Positions 46,382 through 59,310 are shown, numbered from the stretch's first letter. The stretch is DNA of 64,000 nt from Lineus longissimus (GCF_910592395.1 NC_088326.1:8749001-8813000); one strand, 5' to 3'. The notes: generated by a model from the sequence alone, not told the origin. Translations and numbers: made by a program.

Positions 46382-47372
46382 TATTCCGCTTCCTGTATGG
46401 TATTTGTTCAATGTTTTCGACACAGATCATGTGAATACAACTCATTGATTTGGTAAAGAAAGCTTGTTAAATTCTGTTAGTCGTTTTAACGTCTGTATTA
46501 TCTTTTTGGAAACGTTTTTTTTTTAATCAAGATAAAAAGAAGTCGTTTTTGGCGCCAAGGGTTCATTCCTTTTTTGAATCTAACCAAAGTTGCGGGTGGA
46601 TGTGTGCCATCATGACAAGTTGGAATGGTTTGGCACGAAACTAGTTGGTAGTTGACATCTGTTGAATATTGTGTCTGAATCACAAGGAATGCATTTGGGA
46701 TTGTTCTGATCGTCTTTCCGGGTCTTCTCCTTTACATATATCTGATGCAAGCCATAGATTCTGCGTTGTGCCGACCAGCACTGGAACTAAGCAATACAGT
46801 CAACAGTGAAGAGCTCTTAGCATTTCTATCGTGCTCATATACTTTGACATCAAAATACACAATCATTTCACATTACTTTAACATGGACAGCTCTTTGTAT
46901 GACTCATCCTTATTTAGCAAACCCCAAATGTGGAGGCGTTAGTCTCCATGGAAACGTTTGATATAGAGCTCAACTTTGACATTTTGGGGCGATTCCCAGG
47001 TCATCCCAGGGTAGGGATATTTCCTTTGGTTGCCATGGTTGCATTAGCTTTCCAGTGTGTTCTTTCACAAGCAGGAATTTTGTTTGGAAAACCACTTTCT
47101 TAGTGTCCACCTGTTGTTCCTGGGCAGGGAAATATCATTTGAAACAATACTGCCCACTGGTCATGTTGGTTGGCTGTTCAGTGTTAATATTATTACCCAT
47201 TTTAGTATGATTTTCAGGCCCGCATGACTGGTAAATTCTTTCGTACAAGACAGAGGTAGAAACTAATGTATTTTTGTTCCGTTGCTGGGAATATCCTAGC
47301 TCAAAATCCAGAATAGACATGATGGTAATATCCGTTAGGAGAAACCATGCCTTTATTGTGGTTCCCATATTA

Positions 47373-47521
47373 GGGAGGTTGAGATCAACGACTTATCACA
47401 GATCATTATATGTTACGTACATGTATACGGATCAAAATGTGCACAAAATTTTTCCTCTTTCTAAAGAGATTTATTCGTATACGCATAAGGATCCGTGATA
47501 AGTTGTTGATCTCAACCTCCC
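47373..47521. mobile_element. TA-flanked palindromic MITE, 149 bp
   Basis: GGGAGGTTGAGATCAACGAC is inverted at the right end, with arms of about 32 bp. TA flanks it at 47371-47372 and 47522-47523. Confidence 0.75.
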
Positions 47522-47649
47522 TAATAATTCAGGAGGTGGTGTCTGTCCACAAAATAGTTTGTCATAGTTTTATAATGAATGTACAATATGCAATTAGCCT
47601 CTTGATGAACATAATATTGCAAGTGATGTTCGGGGAATTGTTGACCATA

Positions 47650-48197
47650 CCCTTACGGAACTGAGGTGATAGCCATACACCTGATGATCACCTCATTGTC
47701 ACATTATCCTCACCTTGAAATGAAGTACACCTTATCATCACCTTGAAATGAAGTACACCTTATCATCACCTTGAAATGAAGTAAACCTTATCATCACCTT
47801 GAAATGAAATACACCTTATCATCACCTTGAAATGAAATACACCTTATCATCACCTTGAAATGAAGTACACCTTATCATCACCTTGAAATGAAGTACACCT
47901 TTAATATCATCACCTTGAAATGAAGTACACCTTATCATCACCTTGAAATGAAGTACACCTTATCATCACCTTGAAATGAAGTACACCTTATCATCACCTT
48001 GAAATGAAGTACACCTTATCATCACCTTGAAAGGAAGTACACCTTATCATCACCTTGAAATAAAGTACGCCTTATCATCACCTTGCTGTCACCTTATCAT
48101 CACCTTGCTGTCATCTGAACATAACCTCAATGTCACCTCCGAGAGTCACCTTATCATCACCTTATTGTCACCTTGATATGACTTGGTTCCGTAAGGG
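47650..48197. mobile_element. TA-flanked TIR element with a 28-bp minisatellite core
   Basis: The ends CCCTTACGGAAC and GTTCCGTAAGGG are perfectly inverted, with TA at 47648-47649 and 48198-48199. The interior, about 47690-48110, is a tandem array of a 28-bp unit (CACCTTATCATCACCTTGAA plus ATGAAGTA) with about a dozen copies, followed by degenerate ACCTTATCATCACCTTG units. Confidence 0.8.
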
Positions 48198-48199
48198 TA

Positions 48200-49190
48200 C
48201 ACATAAAAAACCCAATCACACAGTTCTTCTCTGGTGACTTATTATTTCCAATAAAACAGGACCTCATCTGAATGGACACACTAAAAGAAGAAAACATAAG
48301 ATGCGTTTTGGATGATTGGTGAAGGGTGAATCGAGTGACTTGGTGACGATCAGATTCGTCTGGTGATGCCATTTATAAAGTACAGGATTTTGACAAAGAA
48401 TTCATGCAGCATGGGAATCTATGCCTTTCATAAAAAATGTTATTCAAAACTTTGCACATTGTACTGTTTAAAATGTTTAAAAAGTAATTTTAATAGCAAA
48501 GCTTTTGTTTGAACTATAAAGATGTACCAGAACTTGATACATCCAGAACTGATTTCTTTAGGTAATTTAATACTCTTCTTAAAAGAAGAGTATTATGAAG
48601 GTCTTCTCAGGCCTAAATTTATCTACATGTACTTTGCACACAAGGAGTATATATTTTAAACTTTAAACACAAGGCGGCCATTTTTCGCCGATGAAAGTAA
48701 TTTTTTTAGACTCTGGAGACAAAAAAGGTCATCCCTGAAAGTACCTTCACAGTGCTCTTGTTTAGCTCTTCGTATCCTCTTTTGAATTCATCAAGCTTGG
48801 CAAACTTGAGTTCTGATGCGTCTTACTTCAAACAGTCTTTCAATAAAGAGTCAGGCAACTAGGAATGTATGGTTTCAGCATCAAAGCCAACGTAACGCCT
48901 GTTTTGAAAGTGGCACATTGGGACAGAGCTCTCTCGGGTCACGCATTGACCCAAGCCATTGACCCAAGCCAATTCCGCACAACTGGAACTTGGAACAAAT
49001 TCTTCGATCAGCTGAACATGGCCGTTACAAACACCCTGTTTTAAAGCAAACGCTAGCTTCAAATTCACAGGTTTTTATAAAACTATTTAGATATAGTGTG
49101 AAAGACAACACAGATATGAAAAGTGACATGTTCCGTCTTTTTACTTTTCAACAGTTTTGAGAAGTAGTGATGACATTTATTTGAAAATCC
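48200..49190. other. No gene supported
   Basis: Only short frames without domains or convincing splice sites. Confidence 0.4.
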
Positions 49191-49510
49191 CCTCTGTCCG
49201 TCAGTCCGTCAGTCTGTCTGGCCACTTGTAAGCACTATATCTGGAGAAGTCGGCAACGTATTAAAACCATAATTGGTGGGTGGGTACATATAGGCATTAG
49301 TAAGGACCTTATCGAAAATTAGGTCCCTGCATCTAAATCCAAGATGGCTGCCGCCTTACGTGTTGAAATATTGCGAGTGCATAGAGCGTGATATCTGGAG
49401 AAGTAAGCGATGTATCAAAGCCAAATTTGGTGCATAAGTACCTTAGGCATTCGTAAAAACTCTATTGAAAAGTAGGTCACAGCGTCAAAATCCAAGATGG
49501 CTGCTACCTT
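49190..49510. repeat. Two-module dispersed repeat
   Basis: TATCTGGAGAAGT (49230, 49391) and AAATCCAAGATGGCTGC (about 49336, 49489) recur about 155-160 bp apart. A GTCCGTCAGTCCGTCAG tract precedes them. Confidence 0.55.
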
Positions 49511-50640
49511 AGGCGTTGCAATTCCACTTCAGAAACAACTAACCAGGATTGCGCACACCACAACATTAATAAAGTTGTGTTATCTCTCGGACTACAAGTA
49601 GTACTTGACAGATTAAATTCGAAACCACATGTACTGCTGTTCATTCGTTTATTTTGAGACAAAAAAAAGCGAAGATCCATTAAGATAATGACTGATTGCT
49701 TTACAAAGTATCTGAAGAAAACACCCCAATTACATAATTCTTAGTGAGACCTTTATATTTATTCCTTTATGGTATCACACCTGGTATCAATTGCCAATAT
49801 TCACTCGGCTAATCTACATGTAGTAGGGGACGAGGGCTATCTTTAGAGGAGGGCAGGGGGCAGAGTAAATGCTTTTGGAAATGTAATTGGTAATATGACT
49901 ACCATGCCTTCCTTTCTAGATGGCAATAGGTGTAACCACCATACCATACTATATTTCATCAGGTTTTCAGCCCAAATATGCTAGCCCTCCCCCCACACAC
50001 ACACTCCCGAAATATCCAAGAACTAAGTAGAAGGATGATGTGGAATCTACTATGTACACATATTGTAGAACATGTTCAGGCCTTATGTGATGAGAAGATG
50101 GTGCAGTTCCTCCTTCATGTTGTCTTTGTGGACAAGGCAGTTCATGAACATGAGATGCTTGGATAGATTATTTAGAATTTAGTTGGGACCCTGAGCAAGT
50201 CTGTACCAAAGGTTGTTAGAGGCGCTTGTTACTGTGCTAGTTGTCGGGTTGACTCCCTACCTGGCAACTTGTTTATGAAAGTCAGTGGATTTGTTACTTG
50301 TCTTGCCTTGGAGTAGCTGCAATACCTTGTTTTTCCTCAACTGCTTAAATTCAATACAGTAGTGTGTTTCCATAGTTACTGGCTATATTTATAGGGTGTA
50401 GGCCTAGAGAAACAGAAACTCAAGGGATGGGTCCCGTTTCATACAACATGTCACATTCTGTCTCAGTGCTCCACAGTTGCTGAAAGGAACCTTCTATGGT
50501 TTTCTGTATTGAAGAAGATAACATTACAGAAACAGACAGAGACCTTCTCCAATATCTTATGGTGGCAATATAAATTTGAAATTGCTAAATCCCAAATCCT
50601 TGGGGGGGGGGGAATTGGTGTGCTGTTTAACTACTGCATT
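49510..50640. other. No gene supported
   Basis: No recognisable feature beyond a poly-G run near 50601. Confidence 0.4.
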
Positions 50641-50910
50641 TAGATTTTGAGACATGGTAGGCATGCAAGCGAGAGGAGAGCTTATATCTTACATGTCTTA
50701 TGGCGCAGCATCCATCTTCGTCCGGAAGCAAGACACATTTTGTAACTGCTGGAGCTCTCGACTTGAAACTTGGTGCATGTTCCCCTATGTATTAAATGAC
50801 ACCATGGAGGCAAAATTTCGATCTGGTTCGATTTCTGATTTTGCCACCAGGTGGCTAAAACCGAAAACAAGAACATATCTGAGGGAGGTGAGCAACTGCC
50901 CTTGCCATTT
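50640..50910. repeat. Short copy of the modular CCACCAGG repeat
   Basis: It contains TGTAACTGCTGGAGCTCTCG, CTTGGTGCATGTTCCCC, GCCACCAGGTGGCTAAAACC and the terminal GGAGGTGAGCA motif. It is a single module, compared with three at 39360-40490. Confidence 0.6.
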
Positions 50911-51361
50911 CATTTTGAAAGATTCTTTGGCCTGAACTTTCGTACTTTGAGGGAACTCCAAAGATTGAAATTAACCACAATTCAAGTCAATGTATGACCA
51001 TTGTCTGAAAATACATGCGTTTGTGATCTATGATATAACATAATGCTGTTTTCAATGTTTGCCAATCTCCTCCATTGACTTACATCAAATGTTCCCGAAG
51101 GTGGGCTTAAAATGTCCAGACACTTATATTTCATTACGTCTCTGACAGAAAAAAGACCTATTCTCCACAATGTCTGTCTTTCATTGGGAGTGACGTCATT
51201 CTTTACCTGCATGTTGCATGGCAACGTCAGCTGCTTAAAGTACTATGCTGTGACATCACCAAGTCCCTCAACGATGTGACCTCATCAACGTGTGTTGCTA
51301 TGACGTCACAAATGTTAGCATTGGGCAGATCTTCATCCTCTTACCCACATTACCATGCCTT

Positions 51362-51745
51362 GGGCTATCTAATGTCACCACGCAATAGGGCCCAGGTTCG
51401 ATCCCGGGGAGAACCCAGGATCGTATGTCTGGATGATCCGGCGTGGCTTTCAAGGAACTAAAAATTCCTGGCTCTTCACAGTCCTTCGAATGAGACTCAA
51501 AACCGAGGTTCCTTGTACCTGGTGTCTATGCCAGGGCAAGCTAAGACCCCACCAAGTGAGAATCATGAGTAGCTTGCGTGGACTCTATCTCTCTCGCCAA
51601 AGTCGGACCACTAGGCCAATAAACCCAATTGGCACCTAACCGTAGTGGCACGCAGGATACGCTCATCCCGCCTTGGAGGAGGATTACTCCTAGGAGAATG
51701 ACCCCTCCAAGTGCAGAGCGAACGCTGAAGAAGAAGAAGAATAAT
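51362..51745 (+). mobile_element. SINE-like element with (GAA)n tail
   Basis: A perfect box B (GGTTCGATCCC) lies at 51395-51405; box A is not clear. The 3' end AACGCTGAAGAAGAAGAAGAA is shared with the inverted copy at 35748-36130. Confidence 0.58.
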
Positions 51746-52025
51746 GTCACCAATTATTGCCTTGAGTAACTATTGAAATGTCTAAAGCACTGTATTTGTT
51801 ATTTTGTGGACCAGCTGGAAATACACTTGGCTCTTGAGATCTTTCTGAAACTAGAATAGATCATGCTGAAATAAGATTGTTTTCTAAAATTCTCGACTGG
51901 TTTAAGCTGCCCAAGTGATCGAGTTCATGACGAGAATGATGCCATTACGATCGAGTCTCATGAGGTTTCTTTGAATGGTTTTGCAGTTATACCTTCGTCT
52001 TGTATTCTTATAAATTATGGACGTA

Positions 52026-52185
52026 CAGTAGAACCTGCCTTAGCGGGCACCTCTCTATTAAGGACACTAGTTTTGGTCCCAAATTGGGTTTTGTCATTCA
52101 ATTTGACCTCTCTAAACAGGACACCTCTCTATTAAGGACAGCACTTGTCAGTCCCAAGGGTGTCCTTAATTGAGAGGTTCTACTG
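52026..52185. mobile_element. Pogo-type MITE, copy 2
   Basis: It begins CAGTAGAACCTGCCTTAG and ends GAGAGGTTCTACTG, flanked by TA (52024-52025, 52186-52187). It is closely similar to 46204-46381, but 160 bp. Confidence 0.78.
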
Positions 52186-52593
52186 TATATTTCAATACAT
52201 TTCCCAAAAAATGATACTTTATGCTGATACTGAACATATCGTTTGGCGATGTTTTTATTACTGCACTGACTCCATCTCACGATATGCGCCACGAGAGGAG
52301 GTTTTGTTATCGATAACTGGTGAAATATGCATTGAACTTCTGAAGTATCATTGCTGATACATTGAAGTCTGTGTATAGATCACTCTCACAGTTACAGTTA
52401 CCAGAATGTGACCCTCCTCACCATCTTGATTATTATAAGAACTATTCTGACCCGTCTCATCCTTTGAAAGTCATGTGGAGGGGAAGGGGTCTGATGAATT
52501 TCAGATGTTTTCTGAAGTTTCTTTTTGTATACAGTAAACAGTTCTCCAAAGTGGTTTATTGTTGTTTATTTCCTTGTTTTACTTTACCTGTAG

Positions 52594-52650
52594 GTAAGGA
52601 AGAGGAGGAAGTAGCAGAAAATGTGGCAGAAACAGCTGCCCAAGAAAAGG
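52594..52650 (+). CDS. Candidate 57-nt host-gene exon, phase 1-1
   Basis: A pyrimidine-rich acceptor (TTTTACTTTACCTGTAG) ends at 52593 and a strong donor (AAAAGG|GTAAGT) follows 52650. The encoded stretch is KEEEEVAENVAETAAQEK with split codons at both ends. This acidic, helical-looking peptide matches no domain. Phase 1 at the 3' end is compatible with the exon at 63114-63188. Neighbouring exons are not found inside the window, so gene identity is unknown. Confidence 0.5.
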
Positions 52651-52702
52651 GTAAGTAAATTGACATAGCATAGCATAGCATTGACATACATGTAGCATAT
52701 GC

Positions 52703-52950
52703 GACATCCAAAGGCCACCCCATGACTAACTGAATAGACTCGTGGTCCTTGGACCTGCTTGATGATGTGTCAATTGTCTCTTAATTCTTTGGCCAAATAG
52801 TATGTTCATTACTTGGCCAAATAGTATGTTCATTATTTAATAATGAACATACTATTTGGCCAAAAGAATTGAGAGACAATTGACACATCATCAAGCAGGT
52901 CCAAGGACCAAGAGTCTATTCAGTTAGTCATGGGGTGGCCTTTGGATGTC
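52703..52950. mobile_element. Near-perfect palindromic MITE, 248 bp
   Basis: GACATCCAAAGGCCACCCCA is inverted at the right end, with arms of over 100 bp. The left arm has an extra ~25-bp duplicate of TTGGCCAAATAGTATGTTCA, the only large asymmetry. It lies 52 bp after the candidate exon at 52594-52650. Confidence 0.82.
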
Positions 52951-53819
52951 ACTGCAAATCCACTCCTGAGCTAAAAACATTTGAATCCATTGAACAACTG
53001 ATGTCAGTGTCTCCACCGCCTGGATTAGGCCTACAATGCAATGTGAACAAAAGAATGTGAATCGTCAGGTCGCTGAACTTGGTTTATCGATATTCCTGTC
53101 ATTGATGGAAATCTCCTGGAATAGGGAATTGCGCTCTCAAAGGAAAACCTTCAGTGATGTGAGTTAAAAACTACTTTTTCTAGGTTTTTGTTTTGTTGTG
53201 AAATATATGTGTTTTATAATTAATGTAAGTGTTATTCATGCGGTATGTGCATTAAAGTTATTGTGATAAATGAAGCAGGATGAAAATATTGATATGATAT
53301 TATGCCATATGCTATGTATCATTTATTGTCGTGAATGTGAGAGTTCTTCTAATTGTAAGCTGCAGCAGCATGATTCAGGAAATGTGAAACTCTTTAAAAC
53401 TTCCGTGAGAGTCTTCTACAAAAGGCTGTTTCTAAATTTGGCATATTCTCTGTCAAAGTTAGTTGTGATAGGAAATCTTATCGTGTGAAGAACACTCTGC
53501 TCATATATGCACATTATATTCAATCCAGATAATTTGTAAAGCAGCAAAGGGTTTTTTTCATATTGTTGGTAGATCATCTGTCACAGAATACTATGACTAC
53601 AGAATGTAGGCTAACATGACTTGATATAATTTTATGGGCGTTAATCATATTATGTTCCTCCATAATTGTTTTCCACGAAACCAGTGTTAACTTCAGTCCA
53701 TTTTGGTTTGGTGGGCCACCAGGCAAAAATATTATTTTATCTTTACATTTACCACAACCCCACAAGCCGTGCCAAAAACCATACCACCAGATCAAAGTTT
53801 TGGAAGCAGTAATGGTGTT
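52951..53819. other. No gene supported
   Basis: AT-rich, probably intronic if the exons at 52594 and 63114 belong to one gene. Confidence 0.35.
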
Positions 53820-54330
53820 TTTAGCTCAGCTGAAGAAAGTTAGCAGAGCTGGTAAAATAACTATTCAGAATGGCGTCTGTCCCTCCGTCCATCAACATGG
53901 GGGTACGTTTTGTAATGGTAAGACCTAGGCACTTCAAATCAAGCCATGAGGATTAACAGCCAAGAAAATGCCCCCGACAGAAAATTTAGCACGGTTCGAC
54001 TTAAATTCGTCTCACCAGGAGGCTAAAGGCGTAAATTACTACAAAGACATTTTTTGTTACTTTATCTAATAGATAGAGGCTTGAAATAAAGTACAGGAAG
54101 TGTACATGAAAATAGTTTTCAGTGTTATTATGGCGCGTTTCTAAACTGCTAAAGCTATGACCTTGAAATTGTTACAAATGACTCCTTACGTCATGTAACC
54201 TCTGAAACCAAATTTGGGTGCGATCTGATTCTAGACTTGGCCACCAGGGGGCCAAAACTAAAAAAGGTATAATGTGCAATCTTGGTACACATGATCCCCT
54301 ACAGCTAGTACCAGAACTAAGTATCGTTTT
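53820..54330. repeat. Copy of the modular CCACCAGGGGGC repeat
   Basis: It begins TTTAGCTCAGCTGAAG, comparable with the hairpin start at 39360. It has two modules with CACCAGGAGGC (54015) and CCACCAGGGGGCC (54241). The 3' part is lost. Confidence 0.55.
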
Positions 54331-54510
54331 TGAGCTGTACGGTCTGAGTTCTGTGTTTTTTCCAGAGCTTGTATAGCCGGCCTTAATAAATAGTATTGGT
54401 TTTATAGTAGAAACAGCAAGGGAAGTAGCTGAGAAGGTCATGTTTGTCTTGTGTGTGGCAAAAGTTGGGCATATATTTGCAGGTGAGGTTAACTACATCA
54501 CAAGGAAATA

Positions 54511-57132
54511 CTGTAGTTTCATGAAAATAACACCACTTCATTAACAGCCGGTGTCGCCGCCCCTGACTCATAGGGTGGCGAACAGAGCTGTTGAGAAGGC
54601 CGATCATTGGCTGGGATTCCAGAGAGGGTTGTCCATGCCTCATATCCAATACTTCAGTTTCGAGTCCAATCCTTATTGTTTGGGTTGTTGAAACCGATTC
54701 GTAGGTCTCCTATGAATGGGATAATGGATCGGGCCTTCGGACATTGTATACTGAGTGTCCCAGAACATGTAAAGGGTGTCCCAGTGCTAATGGCTGATAG
54801 TGTACAGGGTGTCCATGAAAAAAGTCCAACTGACATATTGGCTTCTGCTGGTTTTAGGGACTGACCTGCCCTTTCAAAGTGAGGCACTGCTCAGGGAGGT
54901 AATGGAGCATGTCTTCGGGTCTTATCATCCCTTACCAGCTTCGGGCTTTCAAAGATACTTTGCAGTGCGAAATTGGTAAGAATGAGAAGTTGTCCGTCAC
55001 ATATCTGGAGACAAAACCGAACATCCCTCTGATGTACAGTCTTGTCCGAAGTGATCAGTGAAGGAATAAAAAAAAACCGATGCAAATCCGGATTCAATTT
55101 TTTTTCAAACCTAAAGATACACATTATTAGATTGTCCAGCGTTCAGAATCGTACCCACAATCATTCACAACACCCACAGTCAATTCTAGTTCTAGTCCAT
55201 CACAATGTCCTCCTCGAACAACATTCACGAACTCTGGTCCATCCACGGCAGTCTCCTCTTCTTCCTCCAAGATAGCATGTGGTCCAGCTTCGATTGGCCT
55301 TGGTCGAAACGATGCTTCAAATCAGTTGACGATAACGTCCTCATCAACACCATCCCAGGCATCTCTGATGATGTTGGTCACGTCTCTTAGGCCGATGTGA
55401 AGGCAGTCTCCTCGTTCGTCCGTGTGGTCCTTCTTCCACGATTTCCATTGTCGCCGTACGTGACATTTGAAGGACTTCATGACTGCAACGTCTAACGGTT
55501 GTACGAAGTATGTGCAACCAGCAGGTACGTAATCCAGGCTGCCTCTCATGTCGCGGACTCGTCCGGAAGTTCTCTGTCCGGTGGACCCGATAATGATCGA
55601 CGATTAACAGGAACTGGTCGGCCTCGTCGGTGACGTGGGGTGATAGGACTTCATCTAACCAGTGGTGTGCCGTTTCCTCCCTCATCCAACCAGTTTCCGA
55701 CTGGGTAATCTTTACATCTGCTGGTGGGTTGTCTTGGAGGGCTGCAAGCACCCGGACGAAACCTCTTCTGGGGAAGGTGATGTGCGCCGACAACTTTGCT
55801 CCAGAGGCTGCGATGCAGAGGGTGACGGTGTCTCCCAGCTTGGTATTGGACCTGGATGATCGGACGTCTATGGCCTTCTCCCCCGTGGTGTTGGCCGTGT
55901 ACATGGTTCTCATATCAAACAGGACAAAGGTTTGGTCCATGTTAAAGAAGAACCGCATCTGTATATCAAGACGATCGATGCTCCCAGTAACCGCATCTCG
56001 GAAGGTCTGGATCCTTGCAGCAGCATCAGCGGGGACGGTCGTTGTATTCTTGGTCACCTTCCGTAGGGACACGTGGCGTCTCTTCATCAAGCACTCCACC
56101 CAGCCTATGGATGCGTTGAAATCCCATAGCTGAGGGCGACAATGCTGAATCCCTTCTCTGACATCTTGGGCTAACGCATTCCACCAGCTTTGCCACACTA
56201 CCAACGCCTTATCTTGAATGTCGAGAACGGAGACTGCGAGGCGACGCTCTCTCATCTGCTGCAGCCATTGGTAAAGCTGGTCCTCAACCTGTGGCCATAA
56301 CGGATCACGGGGCTCCATCACCGTCTTCTTCCGGCCATGCCCTTGTTCTTGCTTCTGCTCGAGGTCCTCGAGATTCCACCTTCTAAACGTCTCCCAGGGG
56401 ATGTTATAGTGGGCGGCGAACTCTGTCATACTGCGCACCGTACCGTTCACCAGTGCCTCCTTCTGGTCTCTCGGGTAGGCAAGTTTTTCCTTCACGGTGT
56501 AGCGCCGGCGTCGTTTTCTCAGCAGCTCTACAGCATCCATTGTCGCACAGGTTGTCTGCAATGTGGGTACCCTCAGTGGGGCTTCATTTATAGGCCTAAG
56601 AGGCCCTAGAATTACACAAGAAAACCACAAATCCTCGAAACTTCGATTCTGTTTTCTCCCACGTAGGCCTAGGGAGTCTAAATAAAAAAAGAGGGTTGTA
56701 GAAAAACAGAGGATGAGCTCCTCGTTTTTCTTCGGAATTTCGTGACTACTATCATTGCCTGAATCTCACTTTGCTTTACTAATGCAAGCATTCGTAGATT
56801 TTCCTTCAGAGTTTCAATAAGGACTTTTTTGTTTTGGGGGGTTTGGATCAATCTAAATGGTGCTTCAGTTTTATGAGACAACCTGTATAAACGGTCGGCG
56901 AGTGGCCTTACCCTTTACGTCATTCCACATGCGCACTCATCGACCAGTAGGCCCACAACACTTCGAATCAATAGGGCTGCGGTAATAAGTGGTTTAGCGT
57001 AACCGTGACAGCTCGGCTGAGCCATCACAAGGGCCAGCGAAGTCACTCATTGGTTACCTCTGGTGAATAGACTCGAGAGAAGAGGCCGGGCCTTGAATAT
57101 CCCGAAGTGGTGTTATTTTCATGAAACTACAG
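54511..57132 (-). mobile_element. Full-length pogo/Tigger-like DNA transposon, 2622 bp
   Basis: The ends are perfect 29-bp TIRs starting CTGTAGTTTCATGAAAATAA and are flanked by TA (54509-54510 and 57133-57134). One transposase gene lies inside on the - strand. The intact TIRs suggest fairly recent insertion, but the transposase is frameshifted, so this copy could move only with enzyme supplied by another copy. The small MITEs at 46204 and 52026 have different ends and are not simple deletions of it. Confidence 0.88.
55322..56540 (-). pseudogene. Pogo/Tigger-like transposase with one frameshift
   Basis: The likely start is the Met at 56540 (MDAVELLRKRRRRYTVKEKL). Residues about 12-57 form a Psq-type helix-turn-helix (YTVKEKL ... 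YNIPWETFRRW). Residues about 80-165 form a CENP-B-type DNA-binding half (FNASIGWVECLMKRRHVSLR). The DDE nuclease follows, with Asp about 202 (FNMDQTF), Asp about 315 (LLIVDHYRVH) and a third Asp about 351 (FVQPLDVAVMKSFK). The third motif is in a different - strand frame (55549-55322), so a one-base insertion or two-base deletion lies near 55555-55575. The D-D spacing of about 35 fits pogo-type enzymes. An upstream in-frame extension to 56630 is probably untranslated. Confidence 0.87.
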
Positions 57133-58145
57133 TATATTCTGGAGTTTGGGGGTATTTGAATAAAATTATAGCTGGGGGAGTTTATCAGCGGTGAAGGATG
57201 GATAAATACGCACAACGATGGTGGATCGGCATGTTAATAACATCCACTATACCTAAACAATATCAATTCACATATTCCCTTACCGAAATTATTTATTTTA
57301 TTTAATCAAAGTAAAGTTAATGTATATGAAGTGATGATATAGTTTGCTGATCACTACCATAGCATGTTCTCCGAACCATTATCTTTAGACATGGCAAAAA
57401 TAAAAAACAAAGACTCAATGCTACATGTAGCAAGATTACTTTTTAAAAAATGAAGCTCGTGGGACAGACTAGTAGGCCTATGTCAGTTTTATCCTACCAG
57501 CATAACCGTTTCGGTCCACAGTCGCGGTTCATACTGCGATTTCATTGGGCCGACCTAGGACAATACAGTGCCAGGACACGACCAGGGTATGATTCGACGA
57601 CAGTACGACAAGATACTTAGTTCTGTTACCAGCTGTATGTCAGATCAGTTTGCGAAATGTTAGAATTTGGAAACGTATCGGAATTCAGATACCCTCTCAG
57701 AATTCAGATAACCCATATCCAAATTTGGATACCCCTAAGTAAAGGGCTTAACTGAAGGACACGCCCACTACCCAGCCAGGGCTACCACCTTCGTGAAGAC
57801 AGATGTTAGAGCTAATCTTGTCTTCCATTTCTGAAGCTGACCCCAGATTTTGGACCCCATCATTTGCGCCCTTTTAGAAAGTACCGAAGTCTTCAGTACA
57901 AATAATATACACATATGATGCACAGGGAAATGTACAGGGGCTGGATATAATTGCTGCTTACAAGCAGCGGAAGAATTTTCAAAAGCTGGTTTGACAGTGT
58001 TGTGCACATTTTTCACTAAAACTGCTGTCCTATCTATATCCCCCCCCCCCCATGGACATATTTGTGAAAATCTGGCCCAAAGTATCAGAATTCTGATACC
58101 CTAAGTATACGAATTCTGATATGGGTATCTGAATTCGGATTAAGG
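57133..58145. other. No gene supported
   Basis: Contains short palindromic motifs such as TCAGAATTCTGATA (near 58085) and an inverse-looking set at 57670-57730. These may be ends of small elements. A poly-C run lies at 58041-58051. Confidence 0.35.
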
Positions 58146-58311
58146 AATTGAACCCGAGGCGGAGGACCTTGGTTGAGTTACCAAGACACTCGAGGGTGGA
58201 GCTAAAATTTCGTCCAAACCCTCGCCTGTCGGCTCGGGTTTGGACTGTATTTTAGCTCCACCCGAGAGTGTCTTGGTAACTCAACCAAGGTCCTCCGCCT
58301 CGGGTTCAATT
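58146..58311. mobile_element. Palindromic MITE, 166 bp
   Basis: AATTGAACCCGAGGCGGAGG is inverted at the right end. Arms of about 70 bp surround a short loop. Confidence 0.78.
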
Positions 58312-58894
58312 TCTATTCTAAAATACCTCAAACTTAAAAAGATAGGCCACGAAAATAACTTGAATATGTGCAAATTTGGTAAATTCCATCCATCGCCGGT
58401 CCGGCCGGAGCGCCGGTAGCGCCGTTGTTTACATTATGTTAGCGCGCAAAGGAAGTCCGCATCGGCTCGCTCAAGTGATGCTAAAATCCGCCCAAATGGG
58501 CTATTTGGAGCGTTTTTCTCGGCAAATATGTGTAGTGCTCATTAAAAAACTTAGGGTGGTTGATGCTTCCTTGACTGATTTGTGTTTGAAGCAGTGTTTT
58601 GAGAGCCTCAAACTTCTGAAGTGAGGTGAAATTCCTTTGACGTGACGTGTGCATGGTTTCCACATTTTAGTGCAACCCGAGGGAACTTTGGTAGAGCATC
58701 TTCGTTGCGTGTCCAAAACACTCCGCTCTCAGAACAAGGCTTATGCATTTTCCATTTAAAAGTTGACTTTACGGTACCAAGGTATTTTAGAATGACCAAT
58801 TGAACATTCTCCAGCTTCAAGCGTAGCGGTGTCTAGTATAGGAGACATCACATGTCGTACCGACTTTGATTTGACTTATGTACTATACTTTTAG

Positions 58895-58975
58895 CATGTT
58901 TCTTAACAAGGATGAATTGCTAACCACCTAGTATTCATACGGTGAGCACAATGGCCCCTGTCCATTTCATTATTA
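58895..58975. repeat. 3' end of the modular CCACCAGG repeat
   Basis: The sequence GGTGAGCACAATGGCCCCTG followed by TCCATTTCATT matches the 3' termini near 40460 and 62440. Confidence 0.5.
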
Positions 58976-59099
58976 AAATACTCAGACCACCAGACCAAAG
59001 GGTTGGGTTGAGAACACTGACTAACTATCCCAATTTTCGATGTCACAAATTCGATGGACAAAGAGAGGCTGTCATAAAACTGATAATTTTCTGTCATAT

Positions 59100-59310
59100 T
59101 AATGGGAAATGGGGTAATTGTAGCCCCTTTGCTCCTATAACTTCAGCTACACAAGATATTTCCCGGGAGCTTCATTGAAACCGCCCACCTCTTCCAATAA
59201 TATTGCCTGACTGTGATTCAGGGCACTTTATCTAAAACAATGCAGCTTAAATAGACAACTCAAGACTTGTGGTCAGGGCCTGCAATTACCCTGTGGTATT
59301 GAGGTGGATA
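59100..59310. repeat. Fragment of the 28506-30671 element family, inverted
   Basis: ATGGGGTAATTGTAGCCCC and the ACCTCTTCCAATAATATTGCC segment match 30450-30670 in reverse orientation. Confidence 0.6.

Noticed and set aside
55630-56133. 167-codon + strand open frame
   Set aside because: It is the antisense shadow of the pogo-like transposase.
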